Source: Rhizophagus clarus (Eukaryota > Glomeromycota > Glomeromycetes > Glomerales > Glomeraceae). Taken from it: 64,000 nucleotides of DNA. Positions 23,781 to 35,446 of the stretch are shown here, one piece after another. The notes below the pieces were generated by a model. The model made no database searches. It was not told the DNA's origin and saw only the letters and a program-made list of their open reading frames with translations. The stretch spans positions 124,001 through 188,000 of the forward strand of contig BLAL01000178.1 of the NCBI GenBank assembly GCA_015698045.1, in the 5' to 3' direction. The position numbers and the translations under genes are program-made. Numbering within the stretch: position 1 is the first letter of the stretch; each line of letters opens with the position of its first letter.

Positions 23781-24882
23781 TTAATAAATAAGTTTTTCCT
23801 TTTTTTTGCAGTATAAATTAAAATTTTTACTTACAATGAAGTCAAAAATTAGAGTACCTCCACTTCCTACTAACCAAGCTAAATTTATTAGCAAATAGTC
23901 TGGATCTGTACTATTTAAAATAATTGACTTTTTTTGATATTAATAATAATTAAAGGTTAGTTAATTATCAAATGATTAATTGTAATTTATTTAAATCAAA
24001 ATTATTCATACCAAACTATAGGTTATATTTCCCAACACACAAAAACAAAACATCGCCAGAGATAATCCCTCCGTAGATTTATTTTGATAGTTTAGAATAA
24101 TTTGTGGAACTCGAGCACCAACTGTTTGATATGATTTTATTAGTAAATATTAAAAATAAAACATAGTAGACTTCTTACTTACGATAAAGAAATGCGCTAG
24201 CCCATCCAAAGATTTGCGGCAATATTAACATTTCTTGATCTTTATCAGAAATTTCTTGCGGTTTCGTTCTGCTGGAAATAATATAAGCAATTACTCCTGT
24301 TAAACAAACTCCAACTAATGAAATGAGAATTGACAAGAATTGCTTAGTTCTCGCTTGACGTCTCGATTCTGGCGTAGAAGAATTATTAATAAGAGGAACT
24401 ATTTCTCCAACAATTTCATCATCAGTTTGTCTGCTTCGTCCACGGTAATAATAAATTTGGAGAAGAATTGTCGTGTCGGTTAACATATAGTAGACCGCAA
24501 GAATTATCTATAATAAAAAAAAAGTATAAATTCATTGGAGCCCAGTCGACAAGATAAATTTTACATATAATTTACACTCGAAAAACAACTTACCATGGTT
24601 GGAAGCAAACCTTGATATATTGCTCCCACTAAATTTAACAAATCACCAATAGTCCATATGTAAAGAAAAGTAATTGATAACGAATCACCAGATTTTCGTT
24701 TATAATTTATCCATATTTGCCTAGGAAAGAATTTTTATCAATTTCCCAAAAATCAAGTACTCATGAAGTTTACTTTGTAGATCGCTTTTTTTCTGAAACA
24801 AAACTTACGGAAATAAAACTACGACCCAGGAAGCTATTGATACATAGCCAGCGACTCTAGAAAGAACTATATTTTCATTCAT
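23781..24882 (-). CDS. PQ-loop vacuolar cationic amino-acid transporter (Ypq/PQLC2-like)
   Basis: Six exons (24882-24809, 24720-24594, 24507-24183, 24121-24012, 23927-23835, 23798-23781) encode 248 residues, a seven-helix membrane protein. The first PQ motif is Pro25-Gln26 in VVVLFPQIWINYKRKSGDSL, split by intron 1. The second is Pro181-Gln182 in ARVPQIILNYQNKSTEGLS. Each is followed by the usual N-Y-x-x-K-S/S-x-x-(G/L)-S pattern. TM segments include WTIGDLLNLVGAIY, LISLVGVCLTGVIAYII, GLSLAMFCFCVLGNITYSL and a final LAWLVGSGGTLIFDFIV. A polar cytosolic-type loop (about residues 90-125) separates the halves. Family members export Lys/Arg/His from vacuole or lysosome. The gene is divergent from the MINDY gene, with starts 496 bp apart. 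It ends EKLIY after a very short last exon of 18 bp. Confidence 0.9.
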
Positions 24883-25378
24883 TGTGAATATAAAATTAAA
24901 TTATAAGATGATAAAGACAGATAAGATAAATGGAAGAATTTAAATAGTATTTTTAAACTTAATATTATTATTCTAATTATAGTAAATAATGTAGTACAAA
25001 AAGTGAGTCACTATGCAGAATTTGCCACATGTATGAGTAATATATTAATATATTTTTAATAATATAGATAGCCGATAGACGTTAGATCATTAAAAGATTT
25101 TTTTCATTTAGATCTGTCATAGTTGATGATGAATCTTGATTATTAGTAAAAATTTTCAGGTGATTTGACGGGTTGGTTATACACTTATACTCGTGTAAAA
25201 AAACGTATTTTTTTATGAAAGTTATAGGATGGCAATTATGCAGGTAAATCTGTGTACTACTCTACATATTTGGATTAGTATAAATATTACAAGATGTTCG
25301 TACAAGTTTTCTCTTGGCAACTGACACTTTGCCACAAACTTAACTTATTATACAAACTTTTCAAACTTCACATGTTTT
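24883..25378. promoter_or_regulatory. Divergent promoter of the PQ-loop and MINDY genes
   Basis: A 496-bp AT-rich spacer between outward-facing starts. No specific element is recognised. Confidence 0.4.
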
Positions 25379-27452
25379 ATGAGTATGACCGAAATTAAAA
25401 GTTCTGATCCTGTTCAAATTCCACAAACAAAGGGAAAAAGCAGGGCTGTCGAAGAAGATACAAATGCAGGGAGAAAATCTATATCAACAAATAAAGTTGC
25501 AGTCGAATATCAACTTAAAGCTATTGAATGGATTGAACCTTCTTCGGGACAAGTTCGGAAGTTAAAAGTGATCACGCAAAATGGTATGATCTTCACGTTT
25601 TATAAAGAGCTTTTTATTAAAATAAAAGATTAATAAGGTATATTTTATCTTATAATAGAAAACGGCCCCTGCCCTTTATTAGCACTGTGTACGCATAAAC
25701 TTTTATTTTAAACGTAATATATTTAATTTTGTATTTGACGAATTTAGTTAATTATTTATTCTCTAATATGATAGGTAATGTATTACTGTTGCGGGGAGAT
25801 ATTAAAATCACACCATATGACCGTTCATCCGTTACTTATGATTTTCTAGTAGAATTATTAGGAGATTATTTATTGAAATCGATTCCACAGGGAGAGGCTG
25901 AGGTTTTTATATTTTTATTTTTATCTTAAAAACTTTATATTGTACAATTTATATTTTTTTGTTATTGATTTTATTCAATTAGATCCAGAATGGATTTCAA
26001 GCAACAAATGGAAAATCATCCCAAAGTCAAGAAGAAAAGAAACTGCAGCCATACAATGTTTCAAATGGAGTTGAAGATTTAACAAATAAAATTCAGCAGA
26101 CTACATTAGAAAATGGTGTAATAGAAGATAAGGAAATTAAGCAAGAAACCAATGGTGAAATCGATATTATGAGACCATCCCTGCAGGATTATCATCATAC
26201 ACTTAACGCTGCTTTATCTATTATTCCATCATTACAAACTGGATTAGATGTAAATGTTCATTTCAACTCAATTCATGGATTCGAACCTACTGCGGAATTA
26301 TCAGTTTTCGATGTATTCCATGTGGATCTTGTTCATGGATGGGTAGTTGATCCTCAAGATGAGGAGACTTGGAATGTAGTTGTTGGAAAATGTGGTAGTT
26401 ATAATAAAGCGGTAGAGTGTGTTGTTGGTGGTGATTCTGTGAGTAAAGGTATTGTGGTAGAAAGTTCGAACAAAGCTTCAGATAACGGTTTTGAGGATTC
26501 AAAGAATTCTCTAAATGAAGACGATAATATAAGAGTACGGGATGGTAAGTTGTGTAGCGTTCAAATTTTGATTTTAATTTATTTAATTTATTTGTTAATT
26601 TTATTTTATTTTATTTACACAATTTTAGCTCTAATTACTTCACAATTTTTGGATTCTACTGCAACACAACTTACATATCATGGTTTGTTGTCATTATCCG
26701 AGACTTTACCACCAGGGCACCTTTGCATATTTTTCCGGAATAATCATGTGAGTTTATGATAACGTACATGCTTGCTAGATTGGATAACTTTTTACCTTAG
26801 TTTACTTTAAAATCGATTTCATTATTTGCTTTTTTTTTTTAATTATCAAAATTTATAAATTCTACTTAATATTAACAATTATTTATTTTATAACATAAAA
26901 AGTTTTCAACACTTTATAAACATCCTGAAACCACCGTATTGTATATTTTGGTCACTGATGCAGGTTTTGTTCATGAAAAATCCATGGTATGGGAATCTCT
27001 TATTGATGTAGATCAAAATGCTTCAGAATTTGTGAATGGACAATTTAAAAAAGGTGAAGTTACTGGTGGAGATTACGTAGACGTAGTAGAAGAACATCAA
27101 AATTTAACGGGAGGTGGTGATCAAGAGTAAGTTAAATTTCCAGTTTACTGAATATTTGTATAATGGATTGATATATACATGGGTATATTGAATGTATATA
27201 ACACATTTTTCATTTATCTTTATTAGTTATGCTTTAGCTTTAAGTCTCCAACAAGAAGAAGAACGAGAAGCTGAGTATCGACGTCAAAAAGAATCAGAAC
27301 GTAGACAACAAGAATCACAACGTAGGCGTAATCAAGAAGAAACACAAAGGAGGAAAAATCATCATAAATCAACTTCACAAATCTCAACCGGTAGTACTAT
27401 TACTACTTCATCCGAAAGGGAAAGAAAGAAAGATAAATGCATAATTTCTTAG
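25379..27452 (+). CDS. MINDY-family deubiquitinase (FAM63-like) with C-terminal CaaX-like motif
   Basis: Seven exons (25379-25583, 25659-25688, 25775-25902, 25983-26544, 26629-26747, 26903-27126, 27227-27452) encode 497 residues. MINDY enzymes are cysteine proteases that trim Lys48-linked ubiquitin chains. The catalytic block ITQNENGPCPLLALCNVLLL places the nucleophile at Cys73, split by two introns. The GDYLL segment follows near residue 113. GLDVNVHFNSIHGFE and SVFDVFHVDLVHGWVVDP place the catalytic His at 239. FFRNNHFSTLYKH, LYILVTDAGF and VWESL complete the domain. A Q/E/R-rich tail begins DYALALSLQQEEE (residues 423-435), a ubiquitin-binding helix of the MIU/UIM type. The protein ends KKDKCIIS, a CaaX-type terminus. 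A low-complexity insert of about 60 residues (from residue 122) lies between catalytic Cys and His. The exon 3 donor is GTTTTT, a weak site, but the frame is unbroken. Confidence 0.9.
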
Positions 27453-28133
27453 CATTTTATGCATAAACAAATATTCTTTGTTATTAATTTAAAACTATTT
27501 TTTGTTATTAAGGAAATATTTTTAAGGTTGAATTTTTTTCTTGGTTTGGTTAATCTGTATCATATATATATATATATATATATACTTTGTATATTATATC
27601 TTGACTTAATTTATAATAAATTTTTATACATGAATTTGGTAAATAATTAAATAATTCTAATAATTTCATTAGACAAGTTTTAATATTACTACTTTTGTAG
27701 TAATATTAAAATAGTTCTTTATTACATTACAATGATTTTCAAAGTAGTTTAAGAAATTGAAACATACTTTCTTAATTAGATTGCCTTCACATTATTAAAA
27801 AAACAAAAAGAAAAAAATGCTAATCGACAATTACATTATTTACCAACTTTTTTTTTACATTAAAATTATAGAAGAAAACCTTTTTTTTTTTTTTTTTTAA
27901 GAGTTGACGATTTTCTATAGAAAAAATTGTTCGTTTGCTTTCTTTACTTTAAAAATAATGAGTTGCAATCTCTTATGAAAGATCCCGATCTTTCAGAATG
28001 TATATACAAAATATTTTTCGCTCCCTTATTGAGAACGTTGTTTATACGAAGTTCCACGGTTTCCTATAATAAATAATAGAATGAAATAATATACAGATTA
28101 AACCATGAAAACAAGAAATAAATATTAAAATTT
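27453..28133. other. Convergent 3' spacer between MINDY and the caprin-like gene
   Basis: Holds a (TA)n tract at about 27561-27584 and T/A runs at 27880-27899. An almost perfect short inverted repeat near 27679-27712, TTTTAATATTACTACTTTTG against GTAGTAATATTAAAA, could act as a hairpin between the two transcripts. I see no gene. Confidence 0.5.
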
Positions 28134-30395
28134 TTAATCGTTAAACAGACCTTGAAATCCACCACCTCTTCCACCACGGGGACCTGAACCACCACGTCCA
28201 CGATAATTTCCATAATTTCCATCACGATAATAACCTCCATAATTATTGTAACCTCCTGACTCCCTTCGAGTCCCTTGGCCTCTATGTCCACGATTACCAC
28301 GATTATAACGTCCTCCTCTGTGTCCACCAGGGCCCTGTAACGGTGGTGGTTGATTACTGTTTTGTTGAGGTGTTGCCTGTGGTTGTTTTGAATCTGCTTG
28401 ATCTTCCGAAGTAGTTTGTGATTCTTGAACTTGTGGTTCCTCTTGTTGTTGAGACAATTCTTCTTGTTCTGTAGAAACTTGTTGTTGATCCTCCTGTTCA
28501 ACAAAATGCTGTTCTTGCTGTTCCCCTATATATTGTTGTTGTTGTTCAGCATTGAAATGCTTTTGTTCCGTTGCATATGTATCATAATTCTGTTGCTGAC
28601 TATATTGTTCTTGAACATTAACTTCCACAACTGTTTCTTCTGTTTGAGTTTGTTCTGCATCTGTGCTTTGATAACCAAACGTTGTATTATTGATTGTATT
28701 ATCAAAAGCTTGAGGCTGAGATTGATCGTCTAAATATTTCAAACAAAATATTTACTACATGAGACATTTAAACCTGAAATTTATTTGTAAATAAAAATGT
28801 ATAATTACCAGGGCGCATGAATTGCAATCCAGTAGTAGTGTATTCATTACTCACACTATTCACATTACTCACTATAACAAGAATCAATTAATCAAAATAT
28901 CTATAATAGCAAAAAAATAAAATAAAATAAAATAAAATAAATAACTTTAACAATCCCATACCATCAATGTGATCGGGTGTATTAATAATTTCGAATGTTT
29001 CATTTAATTCCTCTTGATCTCCAGCTAGTATCGGAGGGTTTTTAATCAGAGTATGTAACTGAGAATCTATATTTAAGGATTGAATCTTTAAAAAAAAATT
29101 TTTCCATGAAATCGTAAAAATTATAAATATATGCGTATAAAAAAAAAAACAATACATGATATTCCATAGGAAGAAGGAGGTTCATCACTCGATGCAGCTT
29201 GATCCGTTTCGAGGGCACCATTAGGTAATATCAAACCTTCATCACTTGAGTGTAATTTGTTGACGAGATCCAATACTTGTCGAATTTTTTCTTCATATAA
29301 TTCATTATTCGCTTCTTCAGATAAAGTTGTAAGCTTGGCACGAAGAGTTTCAACAGCTTCATATTCATTATCCGGTAATTGAACGATACCGCGTTGTTGA
29401 AAGTGCACAAGTCTAAAAAAGAGGATGAGCTGTAATAAAGATTTACAATGCGTAGCCTAACAATAAATTTTAAAGTGAATTAATACTTGTCAGTAAATTA
29501 ATAATAAAAAAAAAATATTTGTATATAAAAAAAAAAAAAAAAAGAAAGAAAGAAATGAATGTATATTGATACCTTAACTTTTTCAACGGCATCGGCAATT
29601 GCTTGATCACGTTCCGCCTGCTGCGCCTTTTTTTGTTCAGCTTGTTTCTTAAGTTCCTATTGAAGTTATAAAAAGTTAACACGAAAAAATTTAATGACTA
29701 CACAAATAATTGGAATCCATTAATTAAAGGAAAAAAAAAAATTCTTTTTTTAAAACCTACCTCTTTTTCAACGGTCTCTATTTGCTTAAGTATTGCTTCA
29801 ACTTCTTTGATAGCACTACAAACTTCACCTTTTCTTTCGAGGACTTTAACTTGATCTTCACTTAATTGGGAAGAATCTTGAATGGCTTCATATTTTTCAA
29901 CATTTCTCTGTAATGTTAATCAAATAATTAAAATTGTTAATAAATTTTTTATATAAAACAATTTTGAAATAATAATTTTTCGCGTTTATCTTATAAAATA
30001 TTCTAGAATATTTTAATAAAAAATTCAAATTGTAAATAAAGTTCAAAAAGAAATTGAAGATAGTAAACTGGTTCATCCCAAAACTTTTTGTTGATCACAA
30101 TTTTTTTTTTTTTTAATTATTAAACAAAACTAATGAAGGATATAACAAAATAAAATAATAATCATACCATCTGTTTCTTTAATTTCCTATATCTTTTATT
30201 AATCACGTCAATGTATGGATTTTTGTTCACGTTTTCAAGAGAAGGGTCACCGGATTCAACAGCAGGTGTGATTGGAGAAAGCGTTTCATTGGGTAAAGAA
30301 GAAACATCTTTTTCAGTGGTAACTGCTAAAGACTTGCTTTTGTCCTTTTTACGTGAAGGTGCATTATTCTTGTTTTCAGTTTCAACGTTAGGCAT
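28134..30395 (-). CDS. Caprin-like RNA-binding protein with Q-rich and RGG C-terminus
   Basis: Seven exons (30395-30168, 29907-29761, 29656-29573, 29429-29151, 29085-28962, 28871-28809, 28729-28134) encode 506 residues. Residues about 60-155 form a coiled coil starting NPYIDVINKRYRKLKKQM and continuing NVEKYEAIQDSSQLSEDQ, as in the caprin HR1 region (root of lysine-rich NKR followed by a Q/E coil and SEDQ/NQDQ). EQKKAQQAERDQAIADAVEK and VQLPDNEYEAVETLRAKL follow. Residues about 310-440 are Gln/Glu-rich. Residues 441-506 are a Gly/Arg box with RGG and YGGYY motifs, typical RNA-binding and granule-forming sequence. Caprins control translation and stress granules. Exon 4 starts at 29429, not at the nearer AG, because only this keeps the frame. 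Its donor GTTTTT is weak. Orthology to caprin is probable, not certain. Confidence 0.65.
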
Positions 30396-31250
30396 TTTCG
30401 ATATTATTACTTTAGATTTACGTTTCTAAATAGGAAAAAATTCTTTTATTAAAATACCCGAAAACGAGATACAATTATTTCAAAAAGAATAACAAGAGTT
30501 TAACCTGTTAACTTTTTTTTTTTTTTACAAATTTTTTCCTTAAAAAATTTTTTTTATCACGTGCGGCGACGAATGATGTGGATGGAACGGGATCCACCAC
30601 ATTTAAACTTATCGATTTTTATCGACTATCTCTAACCCCCCCACTTTTCTTTGAATAAAGACAGAAATGGTTTGCCAAAGAACAATTGAATTGGGAAAAT
30701 GAACTTTTAGGATGAAAATTAATAAAGTAATAATTATGTATTTTATTGTCCCCTGTCTTTATTTCTATATTTGTTTTAGGGTACTCGTAGAATTGCTTTC
30801 AACAAACAAGGGGACAAAAAGCATTCAAAGTAATTGTAACCGAATAAGGTAGTAAATAAAAAAGCGAGAAGATTCTGAAGGTAGTTTGCGCCAAAACTTT
30901 ACTTTCTTTATTTCCTTCGCCTAAAAGCCTAAAAGTATGACTTTATCATATGAATGATTTTGATTGGAGATCACCTTGAATTAAAGTTTTTTTTTTTTAT
31001 TTTTCGCGCTCTTCTCAATACCATTGGTCATTCCCATCAGAGTAAAGTCAAAAAAAAAAAAAAAAAAAAATTCACGTGATTATGTTCATTTTTTTTTTTT
31101 TATTGCGAGATCTATTTTGTAAGTTTTTTTTTAATTCATGGTTTTTTTGACAATAATATTGAATTTACAAAAAAAGATAGGCATATATCAAAAAAAAACT
31201 TTATTTTATCAAAATCCTTTATAATTAATTAATAACCAATTTTTTCTTTC

Positions 31251-31284
<34 letters not shown>

Positions 31285-32995
31285 GCATTACATTACGGTA
31301 GAGAGAGAAAATTTATTAAGCAATCAGAACATTTTATTATAAATTACTGAATCCTTCTTTAAAAAAAAAAAAAAAAAAAATAGTAATTAACAGATTAACA
31401 GGTATTTTCATTAAAAAATTTTTTTTAGCATGTAAGATCTTTTAAAAAGATCTTTATTAAATTTAGTTAGACTTCTAGTAAATCTAAACTATCCCAATAA
31501 AGTAATACGCATCGTGTGATTTTATTTTATTAAAAAAGTGGGTTACAAAGTTTACAGTTTATAAAAACATCCATTATTAAAAAAAAAATTGGTGTAATTT
31601 GAAGAAAAGCGATGGGCGAAATTTAAATTATTGTAAAATACCAAATAAGGTTTTATACAGATTTTATTCTTCACCAATCAGATCGGTAATATTTGAAATA
31701 ACTGAGTCTAATTCTGATCTAAAGCGCAGCCTCGCAGGTAACATTATAGATTGTTTTAAATTTATACATATGTACACTTATGTTATAATTTAGACTACCA
31801 CATTACAGTAGCATTACGACGTTACGTCCAATCAATATATTCGTTTTTTTGATTGGTTAAAAATAAATTTGGATCTTTCAGATTTAGGTTGTTTAAATAA
31901 ATATATTACACACGTATCATAATGACAATGACTTCATTAAAAAAAATTTTTAGGGAAAAAAAAAAAAAAAAATTATTTCACATGTAAATAAAGATCATTG
32001 AATTGATTCTTAATATCAATTTTCCGAAATGTCATTTTTCCGACGGGACATTTCATTGAAATTGATTTACGAAAAACGTAATTTCGATAAATTATCTTAC
32101 TCTAGTTCTTTATAAATTGATAATACATATAATAGTTTGTAAATAACTATAGGACTCCGGTCTTTCATATAGAGAACTTTATGAGTACACTTTCGTCTTA
32201 TATTACACAAATGTACTTTTTAAGAGATCACGTGGAGTGATGTGATGTTTTTGTCGTACATCATTGACAAAGAAGTTCGTCGCACATACATTTAATGATC
32301 TTTTTTTATCGAACGGTCAATTAATAAGATTACTTTTTAAATCAAGTATTTTGAATATTTGACCAATAATAAATAGGTTGGGTCCAATTTGTTTGTTGAG
32401 GTTCATCCATTTCGATTCTTTACAGCTTTAAATGATCTTTAAATTGTTTTTTATAGATTGATAAAAGATATCTTATTATCATTGGAAAAATGATGATAAT
32501 ATTGAGAATAGCATTAAAAATGTTGAAAAGATAATTTTCAAAAGGTTTGTCGTACAATTCATGCTTATTTTTAATGATTTCATAGACTTTGACCAAATTT
32601 GACTTTACATTTCTGTTCATATTCAAGGATCTTGTTGATTATCCAAATGATGTTTACAATAAAAAAAATGTTCACAAAATAACTATTCATAATGTGTAAT
32701 TATTCACATTTCATGAATAAAGAATTGGTCTAAAAATTTACAATTAGGAAAGCAAAAAACTTTATTAGTATACCAATTTTATTAGTATACCAATAAAAAT
32801 TTTTTCGGTGGTTTATTTTGTAAAACCAAACAATTTCGATAAATCATCAACTCTTGGGGAATGTTTAAGAATATAAAGTCATCAGTAAAATGTCCTTTTG
32901 GTTACATATTCCTATTTCTTCCGGAGAAGAATTCTTCGTAAAAGGATCATTGGTGGATCTCAAATATTGATGTGATTCTCGTAAGTATGTTGTAA
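30396..32995. other. Intergenic with homopolymer runs
   Basis: Starts with the promoter of the caprin-like gene. From about 30.9 kb it is full of A and T runs, including a T(n)A(n) palindrome at 31246-31283. A 64-codon frame at 31599-31793 contains the plausible string FEITESNSDLKRSLAG followed by a donor-like GTAACA, and could be an orphan exon. A 68-codon minus frame at 32420-32626 is hydrophobic and AT-driven. Neither is called a gene. Confidence 0.45.
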
Positions 32996-33840
32996 CTAAT
33001 TATTATTAACGGATTCAGGATCGTCTTCATCAGATGAGGATAGACTTGGATATCCTAAATTTATAAAAAATTTTACTAATGATCAAACATTTCTGAAAAG
33101 AACATGCACTTAAATCGTCGTACCTACATAATGACATATTAAAAATCAAATTTTCATGATTAACGTAAAAATTTCGAATCATTTAATTATGATACTCTTT
33201 AACATCATTGTAATTTCTATTATGTATAGCATAAACAAAATGAAATATTATGAATCGACTTTAAATCTTAAACCTACTCACTTTACTATACTTCAGATTT
33301 TGCGTCAATTCTTTTAAGTGTGACCGTGCATCGGATAAGATACACGTACTATATGCCAAATTGCCAATATACACCCGTTAGTATAATATGTAAATTAATT
33401 ATAATCCAACTTCCTGACTTCATAGGTTAATGCATCATAAATCTTTAGAAATGTCATTAAACTTGTCTTATTAACCTTCCAAAGGATTCGGTTTATTATA
33501 ATTATCAGATTTTGTCTCATCTTATTCATAAGTCTCGCAATGGTTAGGATATCGATTCCGATTTCAATATCATCAATTTTGTTTGCTGCATTAATTTAAT
33601 TAAGAATCTTTCATGGATATTTATCCTACAAAATAAAAATCCAAGTCAGTAACGGAAATCGTTATTGTACTGACAAAATTGGTACTCTCACATATGTCTT
33701 CGAACTTTTTCGATTTCTTCAAAGAGCGTTCAAGACGGTTGGTGTAAAAACCTTTTCGAATATATTCGCGACCAATAATGAAATGTTAGACTCATGATCA
33801 GTGGCGTAAATAATTAGTTTATCGGTAAACAGTTCAGCAA
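32996..33840 (-). pseudogene. Probable frameshifted gene remnant, unknown family
   Basis: On the minus strand a frame reads AELFTDKLIIYATDHESN, then ISLLVANIFEKVFTPT, and stops. In a shifted frame the next bases read TNRLERSLKKSKKFED, then ICESTNFVSTITISVTDLDF, up to a TAG acceptor-like site near 33626. Further on an unbroken frame reads NKIDDIEIGIDILTIARLMN and continues to YDALTYEVRK. The last exon-like piece (33054-32996, after an acceptor TTTAG) encodes YPSLSSSDEDDPESVNNN and then a stop. That acidic Ser-rich end looks like a real C-terminus. One frameshift near 33745 and no clear start suggest decay. A live gene with missed introns is the alternative. The family is not recognised. Confidence 0.35.
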
Positions 33841-35410
33841 CTTATCAGCATATGACAATATAATTTCGGTTGATGTGATAGTGATTCAATATTATAGATT
33901 TTAATGTGGGCTCACAAATGTATTGATGGTGTTGGCGAAGAAATTAAACGAAACAATGACACGAATGATTGTGATTGTGCATATTCACACTTTAGAGCTT
34001 GTAAGCATCACGCAGGAAGGTAAATAATGTTCTGATAATGTAATGAACAATGGGTTGTTGCAAGTTCTATTACTCTTGTAAGTTTAATCGACAATTATCA
34101 TATATTCTACGTACAGATGAAACCAGATCAAATAGTTGAGAATAAATGGTTTTTTTAAAAAAAAAAATTACATGTCCTAAGCAATTAATCATCTCACTTG
34201 TGTGTAATTGATATAACTTTGATGTGTACTTGCATTATATTGGTAGAAAAATCATTGAAATTTACTATAACAAAATTGTACAAATACTTGGGTGATTGAC
34301 GCGTTTTATCTAATACAAACCTCAAATAAATGTGTTTTTTTTTTTTCAAAAAATCACTAATAATTTAAACGATGCCTGAATAATCATAGTGAGCTGCTAA
34401 CCTACTACAAATCCTTATTGAGGGTTTACTAAATTTTACCCTATTCATCACTCTAATTCCAGCCAAAACTAACGACCAGTCTCTCCGTAATTGATGTGTA
34501 TATACACGCACGCTACGCATCTTTCTTTTTTTAAGGCAATAAATTCGCATATAATGTACGAACTAGACAATAATTTTATTAGCACTAGCTCAATAAATTT
34601 ATGGTCCGATACTAAATCCAATTATAATGCTGGGCAAATGCTGACCTGTATTTCTTATCAACTTATCATCGTCGTGTACAACCAATTAATAGTGTTGGCC
34701 TGCATTATCTACAAATCTTGTATAAACATAAATTGTTAAATAATTCACGTGAATCAATTCAAATCAATAATTGGGCTTTATTGTTTACCCCAAATTAAAA
34801 TCTATTGGACAATAAAAGTTGCATCTCTGATTCGTTTCAAAAAAATTTGTTACGAAAAAAAAAAAAGAAGGGGAGAAACAAAGTTCATTGAATGACTAAT
34901 ACTGTGCATAATCCAACCAGGTAAAAGTAAAGAAATTCTCACGGAAACAAACCATTATAATAAATAACAATATAACAATGACGTTAAAAAAAAAAAAAAA
35001 AAAAAAAGGAATAAAAAAAAAAAAACCTGTTAGGAGGATCGCTGTAAATTTGTATGTTGTAAATGTAAATAAATGTTGACAAATGTTGTAAATTCTGTAA
35101 ATGCACGTCAAAACGGTCAATAAAAAGTTTGGGATTTGAAAGGATTGAATCCACTATTTTACATTAAAAATTAAAAAGAAAAGAATAAATAAAATTTTCA
35201 TTGATGTATGTATAATTGTAATAATTTATTTATTGTATGAAGAAAGTAATGGTAGTAGGCTGTGTATTATTACCACATACATATATATCATTAATAATTT
35301 TTTTTTTTTTTTTTTTTTATTAAAAGTGACATATCTCTTTTTGGAATTATTTTATTTTATTTATTTATTTATTTATTTATTTATTTTTTTTAAAAAAAAA
35401 GAAAATAAAA

Positions 35411-35446
<36 letters not shown>

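Noticed and set aside
25729..25929. Separate small gene MYLTNLV...
   Set aside because: It is MINDY exon 3 read together with flanking intron sequence.
29412..29428. Acceptor TTTTTTAG for caprin-like exon 4
   Set aside because: It puts the following long frame out of phase. The acceptor ending at 29430 restores it and adds LILFFR, which fits the helical context.
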